DNA from: Prinsepia uniflora
Lineage: Eukaryota; Streptophyta; Magnoliopsida; Rosales; Rosaceae
DNA length: 64,000 bases
Assembly: GCA_032719365.1 (NCBI GenBank)
Contig: CM064873.1
Coordinates: 43,686,332-43,750,331, forward strand
Direction of reading: 5' to 3'
Every line of letters begins with the position of its first letter. Position 1 is the stretch's first letter. A program made the translations under genes and the position numbers. The notes beneath the pieces were generated by a model, which worked only from the letters and a program-made list of their open reading frames with translations, did not search any database and was not told the origin of the DNA. Shown piece after piece: positions 50,406-63,700 of this stretch.

Positions 50406-52155
50406 ATGGACGGTCGCTTGGCGGAGCTGAATCCTAAGCCGAGAACGTGCGTGGTAGTAGGTGGCCGAGGCTTCCTCGGAAGATCGCTGGTGCTCAGGCT
50501 CTTGAAACTGGGAAAATGGATCGTCCGAGTCGTCGATTCGACCCAGTCCCTCAATCTCTATCCCTACGAGAGCGACTCTCCTCTTTCGCAAGCTCTCTCC
50601 TCTGGCCGCGCTTCCTTACACGGCGTCGATGTTCGCGACAAGTCTCAAATCATCACTGGTAAAACATTATCAGAGTTTCTTCATTTCTTTATTTTCATTT
50701 GTGTGTTCTAGGTTGGTTCCTGTCCCAGAAAATGCGAGAAACCTTCTGAGATAAAGCCAGAGATTTTTGGACGAAACGGGACGCCATAAGACCGAGATGA
50801 TCATTAGCTGGTTTTAATAATTAGGTTTTCATATATCAACATGTTTTTTAGCCCGCTTGAACTATCAATTCGGTTTTAGTGATCATTCATTAGAAGGATT
50901 TCCGATAAAATGCACAATATAATAAAATTGGACACAGTCGGAAATATAGGATTAGTTGAGCATGAATTAGTACTATCAGCATTTTGTTAACGGGATTGAG
51001 GGACTACCATAGCCGTGGAAAAAGAAACCTCTCACGAATTCTTGTGAACCATATTGCAGGGATAGAGAAAAACCTAAACTAAGAAAAATGTTTTATTGGC
51101 CACAAATTCTGATATTATTAACTCTAATGTTAATCAATAGTTGCTAGAGTGACCATGCCCGCCTCCCCTTCTCATGGCCTGAAAGAGGAGAGGAAGTGAA
51201 TGTAACTTTTCATTTTTGCTTCAGTTTGAGAAATAAGGGTAAATGGTGCTCTGATTATAGGGTGTAATTTGAGCAAGTTATTTGATAGCACCCGTCTTTA
51301 GTTGGTTGTGCAACGTATTTACCTTAATATCTGTTGTACTGGTTTCCAAGCTCAGAATTTGTTGTCATGTCTTTTAATTTTAAAACTTGAGTTCAGAAAT
51401 TAACTGTGCATATTATGACCTACATCTCTTGCAGCTATTGAAGGCTCGTCTGTAGTGTTTTATTTCGATGGGGCTGATTTACGGACAGATAATTTTTACT
51501 ACTGCCATATGATTATTGTTCAAGGTAAGATCCCTATTAATGAAAAACAAATCAGATTTTCTAGCCATGCATATTTTGGAGGAACTAATGATTATTTTTG
51601 TCTCAATTCTTGTTTAGGTGCAAAAAATGTCATTAGTGCTTGCCGTGAGTGCAAAGTTAGAAGGCTAATATACAACAGCTCTGCAGATGTAGTTTTTAAT
51701 GGATCACATGATATAAACAACGGAGATGAATCTTTGGCATACCCTTGGAAAGTATGTTACTGTCAAGGGATTTCATCATGTTCTTAGTTGACCATTGTCT
51801 ACTTTGCTATTGTGCTGAACTTTGTTCTTGATTTTCTGGGGCGTGATACAGTTTGATGATATGTTGAGTGACCTCAAGGCTCAAGCAGAATCACTTGTCC
51901 TGTTTTCTAATGACATTGATGGTCTTTTGACATGTGCGCTTCGTCCTAGCAATGTATTTGGACCTGGAGATACACGTCTTGTGCCATTTTTAGTGAATTT
52001 GGCAAACTCTGCCTGGGGAAAGGTTTTTTTCTCATTTCATCCTACCTGCTGTTTTACATACACCTTGTTTACTTTGGAGATCTATTTAATTAGCAAACAT
52101 AGCTGATTTTTGCATACCACCAATTTTGTATCAAATGAACTGTACAATCAATATT

Positions 52156-52195
<40 letters not shown>

Positions 52196-55100
52196 CTCTC
52201 TCCCTCCCTCTCTCTCTCTTCATTTTTATTCTCAAAATCTTGATTGAATTATTGCTTGGTTGCTATTTTTCTTTTCTGGAATCCCTTCATCTACACCCAA
52301 AATAAGGTCAATTTCTTTGTATGCTGCATATGGTATCTTGTTCATCATGTGGTTTAATATCTTATCATTACATGCATATATGCTATTATTAACAGTCCCG
52401 ATATTCTAAGAACATGAAAAACAATCTTTTAGTCTTTTTTGAAGTAACGGAGATTCTCATTTCAGTTTATTATAGGGAGTGGTGAAAACATGTCGGATTT
52501 CACATACGCTGAGAATGTTACACATGCTCATATTTGTGCAGAGGAAGCTTTAGATTTCCAGACAGTCTCTGTGGCTGGAAAGGTACTCACGCAATTTAAT
52601 GTCTCTTTGGTGTATAGAACACTGTATTTTCTGTTCTTACTAGGTCGATGGATAAGGAATATTTCCCTTGTGATCAATCTGTAGGCTTTTTTCATCACAA
52701 ATCTTGAGCCTGCAAATTTTTGGGAATTTATAACATTCATCGTGGAAGGCTTGGGTTATCAAAGGTAAATCAAGCATTTCTATGATTGTCTACGGGAGAA
52801 TTTACATTCTTTCATTAGTATGCCTTTGCATGAGGAGCAGCTATATACATATATGTGCATGCTTTATTGACGTAGGACGATAGTATGGGAAAGGAAGAGG
52901 GGAGAAATCCAGACTTACTCCTACCCTTGGCATTGCTCCAAAAGTGAATTGGAATCAGTCCATTAGAGACTAGAAAACCAATGAGGGATTAGTCAAATGG
53001 TCAGGCCGTTGGTTTCCATGTGGTTTGGGGTTTAATTCCACATGGTACCCTGTGTAGCTATTTCTTAGAGTTGGGCCTCCTAAAGATTGTAGGGCTCAGT
53101 GGGCGGTCCCCAGTTTCAAAGCCAAGTCTGCAATGTACAGACCGGCTTTTGGAATCAACTTGGAGGCATCTTGTAGTCTGGGTAATCACTTGCACGGTAA
53201 CTTTTCTTTTTTGTAGGGGCCATTTGTACATGAATCAATGGGAAAATCCAAATTAGTACACTGAGTTCTGAGAAACAGTAACAATGAACATGTGATATAC
53301 AATACTCCAAAACAATGGATTGAAATAAATGTGTAATGTGTTCATTTGATTTCCTGCATATATACATTGGCTGAACCATGTGGTGCTTGGGACGTTAATG
53401 GGCTTATTTTTTATACTTTCTTGGCTCCTGCGTCAATTTTCTTGTTGCTTCCCTGATATTATATATGCTAAGACGTGATAATTACCACTTTTTATCCACA
53501 TTTATGCAAGGGTTCAAGTGATTCTAAGTTGTCTTGGTAACCGATTTGTTTGTGGAATTCTTTTAAATTTCAGCAATAGACTGCTGAAGCACTAAAGAAT
53601 AAAATGGTTTGAACGCGAGAGAAATGAATGTATATTTCTTAGTAAATTTATGAAAATAAATTCTATCCTGCTTCTTCTAATTTGAGTGAAAAGAAGCATT
53701 GCCCTCCATAGCTTGCTTAGATATGGTAATTCCTGATTTTGAAATTAATTGTTTATATATTTCTGCATGTGTAAAATTTCTCAAATATATTTACACAAGT
53801 AATTGTGTATGAGTGTAACAATTTTCTATAATCTCTGTAGTCCAATAAAGAGGCACCATTACTTTATTTGACCCAACGTCATTTCTGTGTAATACTGAAA
53901 ATATAAGTTTCTTTATCAGATCCTAAACTGACAAACATAATTTTGATTTTTTCTTCACCTTTTCCTGCTTCCATTATTAGATCTTCTGTATTATCATCTT
54001 TTCTGTGCTTTTGCTTGTTTACTACTGTGGAGCAATGTGTTGGAGTCTCTTGGGTTGCTTTTTTTTTTTTTTTGGTTTTGATGTTTGTTCGGGTTCTTAT
54101 GACATTGTCTGTGCCTCAGAAGAGTTTTTTTTTTCCTCCCTGATTGCAGAGCATTAGTGAAAGTTCCTGCTAAAATGGTTATGTATACTCTATCGTTCAT
54201 CAAATGGATGACTGAGAAGTGCAGATTGATAAATTACAACCACTCTCTCTCAGCTCATTACATTCAACTAGCTTCACGTACTAGAACCTTCGACTGCACC
54301 GCAGCTCAAAACCAGATTGGGTACTCACTAGTTGTCTCGCTTGAAGTAAGTTTTTCATTCGTCGTTTTTATTAGGCCTTCATGCCTTCTCAATTCATCTA
54401 GCCCTATAATATGCTTCGTTGTTTTGCTGTGATCGAAATTTCTTATTGAATTTCCTTTAATTTTGAGAGAGACAAATTTCTAATGATTTTTAGTACATAT
54501 TAAGTAATGTATATTGTTGAGACAAAAAATAATTTATTGTCATGTTATATATAGCTTATGGTTGAGCATGAAATTCAAGGTTTACAATTCTTCTGTGTGT
54601 GCTGGTTACCTGTGTACAGGAAGGTGTCACATTAACCATTGAATCATTCTCTCATTTAGCCAAATACTCATCTTTCAGAAGTTACAGCGACCTTAATGAG
54701 CAATCAAAGGTGGACAATCTGCTAGGCAGCGGGGAAGGTTGTTTCTAACCAGATTATTTTGTGCTCTATCTAGATAAAAAATATGCATTGTATTCCAGAA
54801 TGTTTTTTTTTTTAACCTTCATTATTGGTTCTTGCTCTGTTTTTATTCTCATATTAGATTATTCATTCACTCACTCTTAGCCCGCAAACTGAAAATGCCA
54901 GATTTTTTTTCTCTGTGGGTTTGATCCTAGTAACAAACAGTTTTAGCTAGATAGGGCTGGGCTTGACCCAAGCCCTTGTGCCTACACCTATTAATTTGTT
55001 CTTGCATGGTGTCATACTAAGTGATATGCAATTTGGTTCCCAGCCTGATGAACAGGGTTTTGGATAAATTAACGCACACCAAGTTAGCAGCACCTTAGAA

Positions 55101-56486
55101 AGATTTACATTTTAGAACACATCTCCAGATCATCATTATTTGTCAGACATTTTAGAACACATCTCCCGATCTTTCTTTTTTTGTTTATTGAAAGTCTGTT
55201 TAATTAAAATGAAATATGCATTCTAGAGGTTTCATCATAAGGTTTTCATTCTTTGATTGCAACTGTAGAATGATCTTGAACTCTGTTACTGCAGTTGCAG
55301 ACATTTTGCTGTGGCGTGATGAGAAGAAATCTTTTGCTTATTTCCTTGCATTGAGTCTGTTGTTTTACTGGTTTTTCCTTAGTGGAAGAACTTTTGTCTC
55401 GTCTATATCCAAGCTTCTGCTCTTAGTTTCATTTTCCTTTTATGGATACGGATCTCTACCACCAAAGATGTAAGTAGTGATGCTTATAAAGTTTCTGCTT
55501 GATTAACCTCTTAAATACCGAGAGAATTGATTTATATCAACTAACCATTCCCCTTTTTTAACAGATGGGGTTACACAGTTCAGGGTTTATCTTCACCTTG
55601 TTTTGAGATTCCTAAAATGGCAGTGAAGGACGTGATTTCAACCGTTGCATATTTGTGGAACAGGGTTGTTTGTTATATAAGACTGCTGGGCCAAGGTGAT
55701 GGTTGGGAAATTTTCTTCAAGGTATGGAATATGATAATTTATTCCGTTTAGTGAAGCAAATGACTTCACAAACTTTATCCGGACTGTTGCCAGCGTGTTT
55801 GTTAAAACTTAAGTTTATTAGGAAACTTTTTGAACCTAGACTCATTTATTAGTCAAAGACAGGTTCTTAAGCACTGATATTATATCAACTATTCAAGTTT
55901 GACCTTTCAAATTAGTTAAACTGCAATTTACTGAATGTAATATTTGCGAAGGAGATGCTTTGAATGCGACCTTGCAATCCTGTTATGTCTCCTGCTTATA
56001 ATACTTGTTGGAAAATGTTAATTAGGTGTCTTAGCTGATTCCGAAATTCTGGAATGGTCTATGTTTTTTTAATGATTGAAGATGGCGTTATTTTCTACTT
56101 TGTTATTTGTATGAAGGAATTACGCTTGTTCCAAATTTTATGCATTGGTATTTGCCAATGGAGGAACAGGTTTAAGTTTATTATTTGGGTCAAGGAAAGT
56201 TCATCCATTTCAACTTTTTGGTAACCATAAAGTTGTAGTCTTTTTCTTTTTTCTTGTCGTATAACCCCCCAGTTATTTTGTGAAAAAAAATTATGTGAAC
56301 GTGCGGGTCTTCATTGACATGGAATATTTCTTTTGTGGGCGTCTCTTACATAGTTAAACAAATTTTTGTAATGGATGCAGTTTGCAGCTACCCTCTATTT
56401 TCTCAAGTTGATTTTGTCACAAGCGTTGACGGTGGTGATAGGTGTAGGTGAGAGACCTTGCATGGTATTTATTAGTTAGTCAATCC

Positions 56487-56540
<54 letters not shown>

Positions 56541-56742
56541 TTGAATTATGTACTGATGCAGTTGGAAATATTTTGCAGCACTGGTGTTTGCTTTCACGCT
56601 ATTTTTCATCTACGAGCTATATGAATCAGAAATAGATGGATTGGCAAAGCTTGTGTTGAATAGCATAATGTCAGGTTTTGGGTCGTTGAGAAATAACCTG
56701 CCTTCTTGCTTGCAATTATTTCTACGGAAGCATCAGAAATAG
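50406..56742 (+). CDS. 3BETAHSD/D: 3beta-hydroxysteroid dehydrogenase/C-4 decarboxylase-like protein with C-terminal reticulon domain (12 exons)
   Basis: Exons: 50406-50658, 51435-51524, 51618-51751, 51852-52022, 52466-52582, 52685-52764, 54150-54345, 54620-54737, 55295-55469, 55565-55721, 56381-56447, 56579-56742. All introns are GT-AG and phases agree; 573 codons. The N-terminal SDR domain has the NAD-binding GGRGFLG at residues 19-25 and later RLIYNSS, FGPGDT and DFTYAENV. From about residue 387 (VADILLWRD) a reticulon domain follows with membrane hairpins near 398-437 and 498-535, implying the endoplasmic reticulum. In plants this family removes the C-4 carboxyl during sterol synthesis. 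The usual YxxxK reads LSDLK here (Leu164, Lys168): the catalytic Tyr is missing, so the reaction is uncertain. It most resembles the reticulon-bearing, isoform-3-like plant proteins. The ATG was chosen for Kozak fit and because the 49 codons upstream in frame look like 5' UTR. Confidence 0.9.
52160..52220 (+). repeat. (TC)n microsatellite in intron 4
   Basis: About 60 bp of near-pure CT dinucleotides with a few interruptions, inside the intron between exons 4 and 5. Confidence 0.95.
52765..54149 (+). other. Intron 6 of the reductase-reticulon gene (longest intron)
   Basis: 1385 bp with GT..AG ends; the acceptor follows a long T-run (54060-54131). I see no gene inside it; short open frames here are AT-rich and unconvincing. 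Confidence 0.8.
56490..56541 (+). repeat. (TTA)n microsatellite in intron 11
   Basis: An uninterrupted TTA/ATT run of about 50 bp between exons 11 and 12. Confidence 0.95.
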
Positions 56743-57484
56743 CTGCTGACACTGAGACAGCATGTAATGTAGCCGACTTGGATGGATGGGTTTTGGGCAG
56801 AGGTTTTTCTAACTGTATAAAAATGTCATGGCCTGGTAGCTGCACCTTAGAGGTAGGTTTGTGTGAATTCAAAAGTAAAGTATAGATTTGGGGTAAAGTA
56901 AACTACACCCAAGAAAAGAATTACCACCACATTACAAAATGAATTCAAAAGTATACGACTACTACACTTAAACAAAATGTTTTAGGGTTTAGGAATCTCA
57001 ATACCTTTTCCAGACATCCTTCGTTACTCTTTTACTGTGTTTGTGTAGTGTGTAGAAACTTGAGTTGAGTAATGTTTGGACATACAATGTGCTAGTTGAA
57101 TCAAAAGCTTCCAATTATCGGATCTTTTGTGACTTTGTAAAGATTTTGATAATTTGGGATCCATTTAATAACCATTTGGTATATGGTATTTGGTTTTTAG
57201 TTTTCAATTTGTGTTTTTTTGTGTTTTACATATGAAGAAAGTAGATGGTGGATAGATGGTGGAAAAGGAGAAATGAAGGGATAGGGAGGGGAGAATTGTT
57301 TTATTTTAAAAAAAAAAAAAGGAATGAAAACAATATTTAGAAAATTCTTTCCTATACTTTTTCTCCACATCTCTTATCATTTTTGTCCTTTCTTTCTTTC
57401 TCATCTTTCATTCGACTCTTTTGCACCACGGGTGAGATGAGGTCGGATGCATGTCACCATGGTTTAGTTGACTCTTGAGAATTG

Positions 57485-57560
57485 ATGTTTGGCCATGCCA
57501 TTTAAGAACGGAAGCTGCACAAAATGTTTGGCCATGCCATTTAAGAACGGAAGCTGCACA
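57485..57560 (+). repeat. Exact 37-bp direct duplication
   Basis: ATGTTTGGCCATGCC...GAAGCTGCACA is present twice in tandem (57485-57521 and 57524-57560) with a 2-bp spacer. No differences were seen, so it is recent. Confidence 0.9.
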
Positions 57561-58116
57561 AGTCTAGTCACCTTCATAGCTGTTAATTTTCTGAAGATTG
57601 AGATGGTATTGACTCTTCCTTAATTGGTTTGCCTGACCAACTGAGAGACCCTTAATTTTCAGATTTCACCCCAAGAAAAGTTCTCCATATTATATTTCAG
57701 AAGTGATTCTAACATTCCACTTTTTCATTTTACACTCGCCTGCTTGTCCCATCTACTAATATTTTTTCCAAAAAAAAAAAAAGTACTAAAGCTAGTTCGC
57801 ATCTTGCTTTGGTCCCCCGAACCAATTAGCAGGATCGATCCATTTTTGTCAGTGTGCTAAATAATGATAAGACTTTCCTACCCTCCTGTCTCTTTCTTTG
57901 TGTTCAGAGTTTTTAATTGGAAGGAAGTTTTCAGATTTAGAAAAACATAGATGGGAAAGACTGAATTGAAGGAACAATTTGTACAAAGCATCTTTTGAGT
58001 TTTTAAGTGAAAACCACTGTTTAAAACAGCAGCCCTTTAATCCGTTTAAGCACTTGATGGTGAAAAACCATCCCGCTTAATATCTAAATATCTAGATGAA
58101 TTTACGTGTACATCCT

Positions 58117-58170
58117 TATACATATTTAGTTATAAATATATATATATAAATTTATAACTAAATATGTATA
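58117..58170. repeat. Perfect 21-bp AT-rich inverted repeat
   Basis: Arms 58117-58137 and 58150-58170 are exact reverse complements around a 12-nt AT spacer. It could be the core of a miniature inverted-repeat element or an AT hairpin; no target duplication was identified. Confidence 0.8.
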
Positions 58171-59579
58171 ATTAATAATATAAGTAATTAAAACAATAAT
58201 AATAAATTAAAAAATATAGATTGTTGTATAGTAAAATTAATAAAAAAAAACTTGCATTGTTAATATTTATAATTTCAAACTCAATTTATTTATTTAAATA
58301 ATTAATTTTTATTCTGAAATTATTTAATAGTATTTATTATATCATTAATTTGTTAACTTTTGTCTTTAAAAAAAAACCCCTAACTACCTAAATGCTAAGC
58401 CCCTATCGACCGCCCTAGCGCCATTTTGAACTTGATGAAAACAAACACAATTTTGAGTGCAAAAAAGAGATTTAAGTATAATTTTAAGAGCATTTGTAGT
58501 AACATTCTTTGAATTAAATTGTCGGTTCCTCAATAATCAAAATATATCTGAGAAAATTGAGATCTTTTCACACTTTAAATTGCCACGGTCCCCATGTAAA
58601 ATAACGCTTAAAAAGTCAAAGGCTAACATCATAAAAGAAGGTTCCCAATACCTGAAAATACTCGTGAACAGGAAATTAAGTGAAATGCCCGACAAAATGA
58701 AGATTTATTTAATTTGCTGCTAGGAGCCAAATCATAATTACAACAAAATCAAATCGACTTTTAGGCGCTACTAACATGTAATCTCGCACATAACTCCTCA
58801 GGAGCAGCTGCACGTAAAATGCAATAGCAGAGGTGAGCAACACGTACAAGGAGGGTCGGCCGACTAGATTTTTAAACAGATACAATAAAAGATACATAAA
58901 GCCAGTGTGTATTTGAGCATTTTAATCGGTTGCTGAAAGAGCATGCTCAATCAATCAATCAATCAATAAGCCAATGGCAAAGGTTACCGAATAGTCACTA
59001 TAAATAAACCCACTATTTCTGACCATCAATAAAGTCTGATAATCAATAAAGACATCCTAGTGAGCAATAAAACAGCTACCCTGCCCAGATCCACAGCCGG
59101 GTGCTCAACAACCAATCAAAGCAGGGTCATCACAATAGGCACTACCCATTCGTAGAAACTGAAAATCAAATTCAAATCCCAATGCAACTATATCTTCAAA
59201 CCCAAAGCATAATTATGTATTCGACATCATAGTACAGAACATTATCAAAATCATATAAATTTTTTACCCAAGTATACATATATACATGACACGAGAAAAC
59301 TACTAATAAGGTGCTTCATATCCATATCCAGACGTAGCTTGATTTCCATCAACATAATTTTGAACAACATACAAAAAACTCTACCACCGACTTATGTAGA
59401 AGAACCTCAATTAATTAACCTTGGAAACAATTCGAAGTCTAGTTAATAGCCAAATACCTTGCAAGAAAGCAACATTGAAGCCTATGGGGAATTAAACCAG
59501 ATGACCAAAGACTTGGATGACCTAATCTTAATTCTATCTGGCTACTAGGAAAAGAGAGAGGATTATGATAAAGACACGT

Positions 59580-59659
59580 AGGAATTTGATAAAGACGCAT
59601 ACAACCAAATTCTATTAAACTAAGTCATCTGGAATTTGATAAAGACACATAGAACCAAA
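59580..59659 (+). repeat. 30-bp imperfect direct repeat
   Basis: GGAATTTGATAAAGAC followed by RCATA-ACCAAA occurs at 59580 and again 50 bp later, with two or three differences. Confidence 0.7.
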
Positions 59660-60763
59660 ACAATATTGATATTGGTTGGTATGATAAACTGCGGTAGTCT
59701 GAAGTGAAAACCAGCAGCTTGTATATATCTAGATACACAAGGGAAAAAAAATTAATTTAAAACAGAGCTACAGCCTAAAAGCATGTCAAAATACACAGCA
59801 TTTTTGTGCATAGAGCTTAGTTCCAAATGGACGCTAGGACAAGCACGGGACCGCCTATGTTCATGGTATCTTTGAGTTACTAGGTTGTCACTCCTAATCA
59901 CAGCGTGTGGCAAGTTTTCTTGCAGGTGAATTGAAAAGCTTCATTGTTGTTATTTGAGAATTTATTGCTACTTATTAGAAGATGGTTTAGTCATTAGAAT
60001 CGAACCTTCAATGTTCGATCAGGATATTTTACTTTTAAGTGACATACCCTTGTTAACTTGAGTAAATTTAACTTATATTATTGTGATTTCCACACTAAGT
60101 TTTGATACCAAAATCACAGTTGTCCATGGAGGTTTCACATAAATTGTGTTTGGGATTGTGTAGCACAAGGTATGACTGCAAATCTGAAGGGGATATGGTT
60201 ATATTTCCACTCTCAGAACAAACTGTAATGGTTTTTTCTTGTAAATCATAAACTTTCCCATTGACCCATGTGATGAACTAATCCCCATGGCTGCCATACT
60301 TAGTGAAAAACACACATGGGAACAAGAATCGACTGAAACATTGCTAAGGTGATGAGGGAAGAAGATGGGATGACATCATGGAATAGACAGTTACTTTTGC
60401 AGTCAGGAGGGTGAGAGAAGCCAGTGGTGGGATGAATTTAAAAGAAAAGGAAAATTGGGCTAACAGGTGGCACCACTCTAGATGTTTTCAACGACTTGTA
60501 CTAGAAGTCTGATATAATCTTACAGGACAAAAAATCTGGTTGAGGATCTACATTCAGATGAACCTAACTAAGCTAGCTCGAACTATATTGACCAGACTGA
60601 ATAATTGTCCAAACTAGGAATACAAACTGTAGCATCTCAAACCAAAAATGGCCTGAACTTATCACACAAAAAACTCCACCAAACAATAAAATTCAATAGC
60701 AAAATAAAAACTTCAGCATCTCAATGATGTGTAGATATTTACTCTGTATTCTCGCATGAAACA

Positions 60764-63700
60764 CTAACCTTTCTTACTTTTCGGTGCTTTCAGGCTCTCT
60801 TCAAATTTCTGGTAGTATTGCAATTGCTGCTCACCATTTGGACATGCAACGGACAAGAGAATTTCAGAAAATAAAGTAACTTTTATGGAAAGGTCTAGGC
60901 ATACTCAAATTAAAAATAAAATAAATACACATTTTTTAATACAACTGATATTTTGCTTCAGCTAATATGCTGTGTGAGCCCTTACTATTATAGCTAATGC
61001 CATTATGCCCCTTACACTTGTTTTTGTCCAACCAATTTTCCGCTTAAACCTATATCAAACTGGTAAGTTTACCACCACCGTTAGATTCCTAGAAACTCCA
61101 TCCAATGTTCCATCAAAGGGTTCAAAACACAACTAACTTTTGAGGGCTTCTGTGTCATTCCATGCCAATCATTTATAAAGTGTGGTTCTAATGTCATTTT
61201 TGGAAAGTCACTTTTTTGCATAGGATACGGTATGAAGTGACCAAGAAACTCTTAAAAGTAAGGCAGGCACCTTTTATTGAAATTTTGTTTGGAATTGCTA
61301 AGAATCTAGAAGCAGAGGAGGGTAGAATGACAAGTTTCTTTCATAGTTAAGGGAGCAATAGGGGTTAGAAAAAAAAAAGGTTTAGTTAGAAAATGGTGGA
61401 GGGGGTGACAACATATTAGCCTTCAACTATTTTAAACAAAGGGAAAGCGGTTTGACCACGGTGGGGAGCCCATCTATTCTAGCCAATGTGTCTACACCTA
61501 CTTCTACAAAAAGACACAACTTTATACATACCTTGTATGTTATAGACGGTGTTATTTTAGACAGCGCTTGCTCAAAGTGAGTTTCTTTGATTATCATATG
61601 AGATGCATCCGAACTCTTTTCGGTTGATGCTAGATACTCTTTAAGAGCAACCATAGCAGCATCATGCAACTGCCAGATAAGTAAAAGGAATTAAAACCAC
61701 AAACCAAAGGAAAAACAGAGAAAAGGAGACAATAGCCCCAAGACTATTCAAAGATTAAAATATTTAAACTATAATATTCATTTAGCATAAACAAACCAGT
61801 GCAGAAAGATCAGCTCCACTAAAATTTTCACAAGCTTTCCTTTGTCCAATTTCACTCAAATCTACACATGCGTCTATACGCTTATTCCTTGCAAGGGCTT
61901 TTAAGATCACGCCACGTTCATCTTTAGTGGGAGGGGACACATAAACCAGTTTACCAAACCTACCAGGTCGCAATAAAGCGCGGTCCATTACATCGGGTCT
62001 GCGAAAGCATACAAGTTACTGTAAAAATGCATATGTTATCACCACAAAAACTGAAGAATCAACAATGGGTTTACCTATTAGTGGCACCAATAACAAATAC
62101 ACCCTGCCGCTGTCCAGCACCATCTAACTCTATAAGCAGCTGCAATTTTAAGCGGTCAGTTCATTTCATCTGTAAATGAAAAACACACCAGTAGATTTGT
62201 GCATTTGTAGATGGAATTGAATTGGTTAATGCTGCCCTTTGCAGAATGCTTACCTGGTTCAGTAACCGCTCAACTACCCATCCCCCATCGGTCCCCCGTT
62301 TTTTTGTCAAAGCATCCACCTGTAAATAATTCAGGGAAACCGCTATCATTAAACATTTAGATTGCATGATTGTAGTAATCACTGTCAGAAAGAGAGAAAC
62401 ACAAACCTCATCAAAGAAAAGTATGCATGGTGAACATGTCCTTGCACGACTGAACAATTTCCGGACATTCTGCTCACTTTCTCCAACAAATTTATTCAAA
62501 AGCTCAGGGCCCTAAACAATTTTAAAAATCATTGCAATCCAATATATTCTTTCAGATTACGCACAATCTTATAACGAAACAGTTATGTTCTATCCATAGG
62601 ACAATGAAAAAGAAAAACATACAAACAAAGAAATAAAGAACCGAATGAACATTACGAACCTTAATGTGAATGAAATTAGCTCCTGCTTCGTTAGCAACAG
62701 CCTTTGCTATCAATGTTTTACCACAGCCTGGAGGTCCATAGAGCAAGAAACCTGCCTCTAGAGTTACTCCAAAATTCTGTAAATAACATTCCAAAATCAA
62801 ACTTAATCACTTGATTGCAACCTATATGGTTGAATAAGGTGCATCAAGCAGATTTTAAACAACACAAACTACAAGCTTAAGATCCCAACAATGTCATACA
62901 AAAGGATACTGTAGTTTCTCCACATACAATATGTTCAAAATAGCTTAATGGGAAAAGGAATATTGTCCATCGAAAAAAATATGCACTTTAATGAATGAGC
63001 ATAAAAATATAGAAAGATAACATTAATTCATGAGGTATCATATCCAAACATTTCACGAGGTATCGTATCCAAAACACTCACCCACGTAGAGAGAAAACAG
63101 ATTTCTTCTTCAAATTAACACTCAAGATTTATTAGTCTTCAAAAACACTCACCCAAATAGAGAGAGAAGGGGGTGGGTGAAGGAGACTTCAAAAATTCAA
63201 AACAAAAAGAAATTTAATTACCTCATATATCTCAGGATTTTTAATACGCCTAATTATATGATAATCAAATTCCTCCCTAAGAACGTCAAGCCCACCAACA
63301 TCTTCCCATTTCATATCAGGAATTGTGGAAAATCCTTCTCTTTTTGATGAAGGCTGAATCAACTGAACTGCTTCCTGCAAAATAAAGCATAATAACATCG
63401 TCTCTAAGAAATCTTATAAAGAAAGGTAACTAACTGCAGTATGTTTCAGTTCGTAGATATATCAATTTGACACCTAAGCAGTGGAAAGACTAATTGATAT
63501 ATAAAATTCGATCACCTCAAAATCAGCCATAGTGATGGCAAGCTTTTCCATATCTTCAGACAGCCATGGTGTCCTCAGCCAACCTGAGTCGCATTCATCA
63601 TTCATAAAATCTATAGCCATATCAATCATCCTCTCGCCCATAATCCTTTTCATGGAAATGTTACCAGCCTTGTTGACCAGGGCAACCAAATCAGCCCCAA

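Larger units (their letters stand above)
56743..60763. other. Intergenic region between two convergent genes
   Basis: About 4 kb with no recognisable coding sequence. It should contain both 3' UTRs, but no polyadenylation site could be fixed. It holds a 39-bp tandem duplication (57485-57560), a perfect AT hairpin (58117-58170), an AATC repeat (about 58945-58966) and a 30-bp repeat at 59580 and 59630. The block near 57960-58440 is AT-rich and may be an old element. Confidence 0.6.
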
